The translations under genes were made by a program, and so were the position numbers. A DNA stretch of 39,446 nucleotides from Gammaproteobacteria bacterium RIFOXYD12_FULL_61_37 (GTDB taxonomy: Bacteria > Pseudomonadota > Gammaproteobacteria > Chromatiales > Chromatiaceae): NCBI GenBank assembly GCA_001801995.1, contig MGZB01000029.1, positions 1 to 39,446 of the forward strand. Reading direction: 5' to 3'. Shown piece by piece: positions 37,614 to 39,446 of the stretch. The notes beneath the pieces were generated by a model, which saw only the letters and a list, made by a program, of their open reading frames with translations, was not told where the DNA came from and did no database searches. The first letter of the stretch is position 1, and each line of letters begins with the position of its first letter.

Positions 37614-38866
37614 TTAGAAGCGGATTCAATGCCGCCTGTATCCAGCAACCGGCCGGTCCTCAAGCGGATGCGCAGAGCGGCCATGGTGGCCTGGGCATCG
37701 GCGTCCGCCGCGGTATAGTCCGCCTGGGCCGCCTCACGCACGGCGTTCAGCACCTCGATCCAGGACTTGCGGCCAGCGGTATATTGACGGGCATAGGATT
37801 CGGATACCTCGGTGGACATGGCGCTCACTGCCACGGCATTCTTCCGCCGCAGTTGCGCCTCGCTCCATTCGTTCCAGTCCAGGGTGACCCTTTCCTCCAG
37901 CTCCAGCAGGGCCGCTTCCCGGCTGAGTCGCGCCGCGTTTTCCTTGGCCTTGGCGGACTTCACGCCGGTAATGGCTGAAAACCCGGCGCCGGGCTGGGCC
38001 TGCATCACGACCATGACCCGGCCATCCTCAACCTCTCCGGCGGATTGCTCTGCACGCAAGACGATCTGCGGCATGTAGACGGAACGGCTGGAACGGATGT
38101 CTTCACCCGCAGCTTTTTCCTCGAAGACCAGCCGGTTGAGTTGGGGCGAGTGCCTTTCGGCTTCGTCCAGCGCAAGATCCAGATTGGACGGTAAGTAGCC
38201 CTTCTGGGTAGAGAGCGAGCTGACCCCGGACACTTGCCGTCCGGTCAGTTGCGAGAGCTGGGTGAAGGAGTTTCTCAGTGCCTGCTGGATCTCCGAGAGT
38301 TCGTTCTGGGCCTGAAAAAGCCGCGATTGCGCAAAGTTCCGGTCTACGGGTGCGCTGACTTCCTGGTCCACACGGCGGCTTATCAGGCCGACCATCTCCT
38401 CGTGCTTCTGCACCGACTTGGCGGCGTAGCGCCTTCGTTCCTGTTGACGCAAGGCCTCGCCATAAGCAGCGATCACCTTCAAGGCGATTTCCTGCCGCAT
38501 TTCGTAGACAGCGGCTCCCGCTGCTTCCTCGCGAAGGCTGGCCGCGTTGATGCCAGCAGAGATTCGGCCACCCGTCCAGAGGGGTTGCTGCAATGCCAGG
38601 ACGGCAGTGGAGCCCTGCAAGTCGCCATCGATACTGTCACCGGTGGATGCCTCCAGGCTGGGGGTGGGGTAGCGCTGCCACTCGGCACCCTCGCGATCCG
38701 ATCTGGCCGCGTATGCCGAGGCAATCTTGCCCTGAACGGCTGGATGATTATCCAAGGCCATTTGTAGCGCATTTTCAAAGGTCCAGGGTTGATCTGCACC
38801 GATGGCCGGATAGACCCCTAGAAAACAAACCAAACCCAAGAGAGATATTCTTCTTCTGCTATCCAT
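37610..38866 (-). CDS. Type I secretion outer-membrane channel (TolC family)
   Basis: A 418-residue TolC-like protein with signal peptide MDSRRRISLLGLVCFLGVYP ending near AIGA. Two TolC halves follow (FENALQMALDNHPAVQGKIA; DLALDEAERHSPQLNRLVFE). ATG 38866 is preferred because an aaggg ribosome binding site lies just before it; another ATG five codons upstream has none. It is first gene of the secretion operon. It lacks the lipobox of the other TolC-like protein at 14425-15957. Confidence 0.93.
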   Translation of the reverse strand: MDSRRRISLLGLVCFLGVYPAIGADQPWTFENALQMALDNHPAVQGKIASAYAARSDREGAEWQRYPTPSLEASTGDSIDGDLQGSTAVLALQQPLWTGGRISAGINAASLREEAAGAAVYEMRQEIALKVIAAYGEALRQQERRRYAAKSVQKHEEMVGLISRRVDQEVSAPVDRNFAQSRLFQAQNELSEIQQALRNSFTQLSQLTGRQVSGVSSLSTQKGYLPSNLDLALDEAERHSPQLNRLVFEEKAAGEDIRSSRSVYMPQIVLRAEQSAGEVEDGRVMVVMQAQPGAGFSAITGVKSAKAKENAARLSREAALLELEERVTLDWNEWSEAQLRRKNAVAVSAMSTEVSESYARQYTAGRKSWIEVLNAVREAAQADYTAADADAQATMAALRIRLRTGRLLDTGGIESASK

Positions 38867-38881
38867 GTTTCCCTTGACCAT

Positions 38882-39269
38882 AAACTGAGGTGTATACGCA
38901 GGAAGAGACCGTTTTTCCTGTCACAACAAGGCCTAACAGGCCAGAGCTGATTTATTATATTAAGCGGTTCTGGTGCGACGGGTGCGTCGAGCAATTTCGA
39001 TCGAGATGATGAAGGAAAACAGGGAAAGCCGCAAGGTAAATAGACCCGCCTGACCGGATGGATTCACTAAGAAATCAGCTAGTTACATTGTCATGAGATA
39101 AGGTGAATGAAATAATAATTGCAGATCATGTGGTTATGATAATTATTGCATTTGTATTCTCTTTCAATCCAGGATTGGTCCGCCTGCCGATAACAGATCA
39201 ACAGGGTTGCGCCAAAGCAGCATCTCCCCCGCTGGCCAGTTCCATTAAGTTAAGCTGTCCGCTTATGGC
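38882..39269. other. Upstream region of the type I secretion operon
   Basis: These 388 bases are AT-rich and hold no convincing gene. Imperfect direct repeats ATAATAATTGCA (39112-39123) and ATAATTATTGCA (39139-39150) are spaced 27 bases apart. The second overlaps a Fur-box-like run, ATGATAATTATTG. These could be regulatory sites for the operon but lie more than 230 bases from its first gene. No confident promoter was picked. Confidence 0.4.
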
Positions 39270-39437
39270 TCAGGTGGAATTGACCTTGGTCAGAGTCTTG
39301 GCGCGGTTGATCCGGTAAGGGTTCCGGCACTGTTGCATGGCTGCCTGTGCCTGATCCTCCGCAGCAAAGGCACACATGACCGCCAAGTTCGGCGTCAGTA
39401 ACCGGGCGAGGATAGCCTGTTGTTCCCAACGACCGAA
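39270..39437 (-). pseudogene. Possible C-terminal gene fragment at the window edge
   Basis: A minus-strand frame of 55 codons (FGRWEQQAILARLLTPNLAV...INRAKTLTKVNST, stop at 39270) has a protein-like composition. An in-frame TGA lies just before it, 9 bases from the window edge. It may be the tail of a broken gene or a short gene starting at an internal ATG (MCAFAAEDQ). I do not recognise the family. Confidence 0.3.
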
Positions 39438-39446
39438 TCAATTCAT

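Noticed and set aside
39010-39060. A c-di-GMP (GEMM) riboswitch suggested by cagggaaagccgcaagg
   Set aside because: The conserved GEMM blocks do not align, and it is on the strand opposite to the secretion operon.

Overview
The window is a GC-rich stretch of a gammaproteobacterial chromosome. The evidence is the order eno-ftsB-ispD-ispF-truD, the complete EF-P / EpmA / EpmB set, pdxJ and psd, and a FimX-like c-di-GMP receptor. Several dispersed palindromes and repeat tags resemble those I recall from Chromatiales-type and related gammaproteobacteria. I cannot assign a genus.

Layout. (1) 185-3987 is a compact housekeeping operon: enolase, FtsB, IspD, IspF and TruD, with several overlaps. (2) 4207-9019 is accessory: a tandem V4R-like protein, a DUF2333 membrane protein, a small orphan gene on the minus strand, an orphan TonB and two small secreted or anchored proteins. 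(3) pdxJ (9272-10033) runs convergently into (4) a minus-strand block, 25158 to 10011. This block encodes a giant VCBS/DUF4347-type surface protein of about 3060 residues, a TolC-like lipoprotein, a periplasmic adaptor, a membrane-anchored HlyD protein with a GAF-like N-terminus, and a PqqD-like/M50 protease/HlyD fusion. No ABC transporter lies in this block. (5) 25665-29737 encodes a FimX-like degenerate GGDEF-EAL protein and a partner with a PilZ-like C-terminus. (6) 29788-33337 holds epmB, efp, epmA and psd. (7) 33562-34305 is an orphan ParA-type ATPase. (8) 38866 to 34348 on the minus strand is a canonical type I secretion operon: TolC, an ABC exporter with a C39-like domain lacking the catalytic cysteine, and HlyD.

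How it may work together. The most interesting part is the giant-protein operon. Its cargo has a LEPRxLLD-type N-terminus, six VCBS-type modules and a C-terminus without RTX nonapeptides. It sits directly upstream of an envelope-spanning set (outer-membrane channel, three HlyD-type proteins, an intramembrane protease) that lacks an ATPase. A canonical ABC type I system lies about 9 kb beyond the promoter end of this operon, and a c-di-GMP receptor pair lies between the two. A surface-adhesion and biofilm module is a reasonable inference. Three near-identical 16-bp palindromes sit upstream of the giant gene and are probable operator sites.

Caveat. The giant gene is interrupted by two apparent single-base indels, both in short homopolymers, whose effects cancel. 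I treat it as one gene with either sequencing errors or recent frameshifts.
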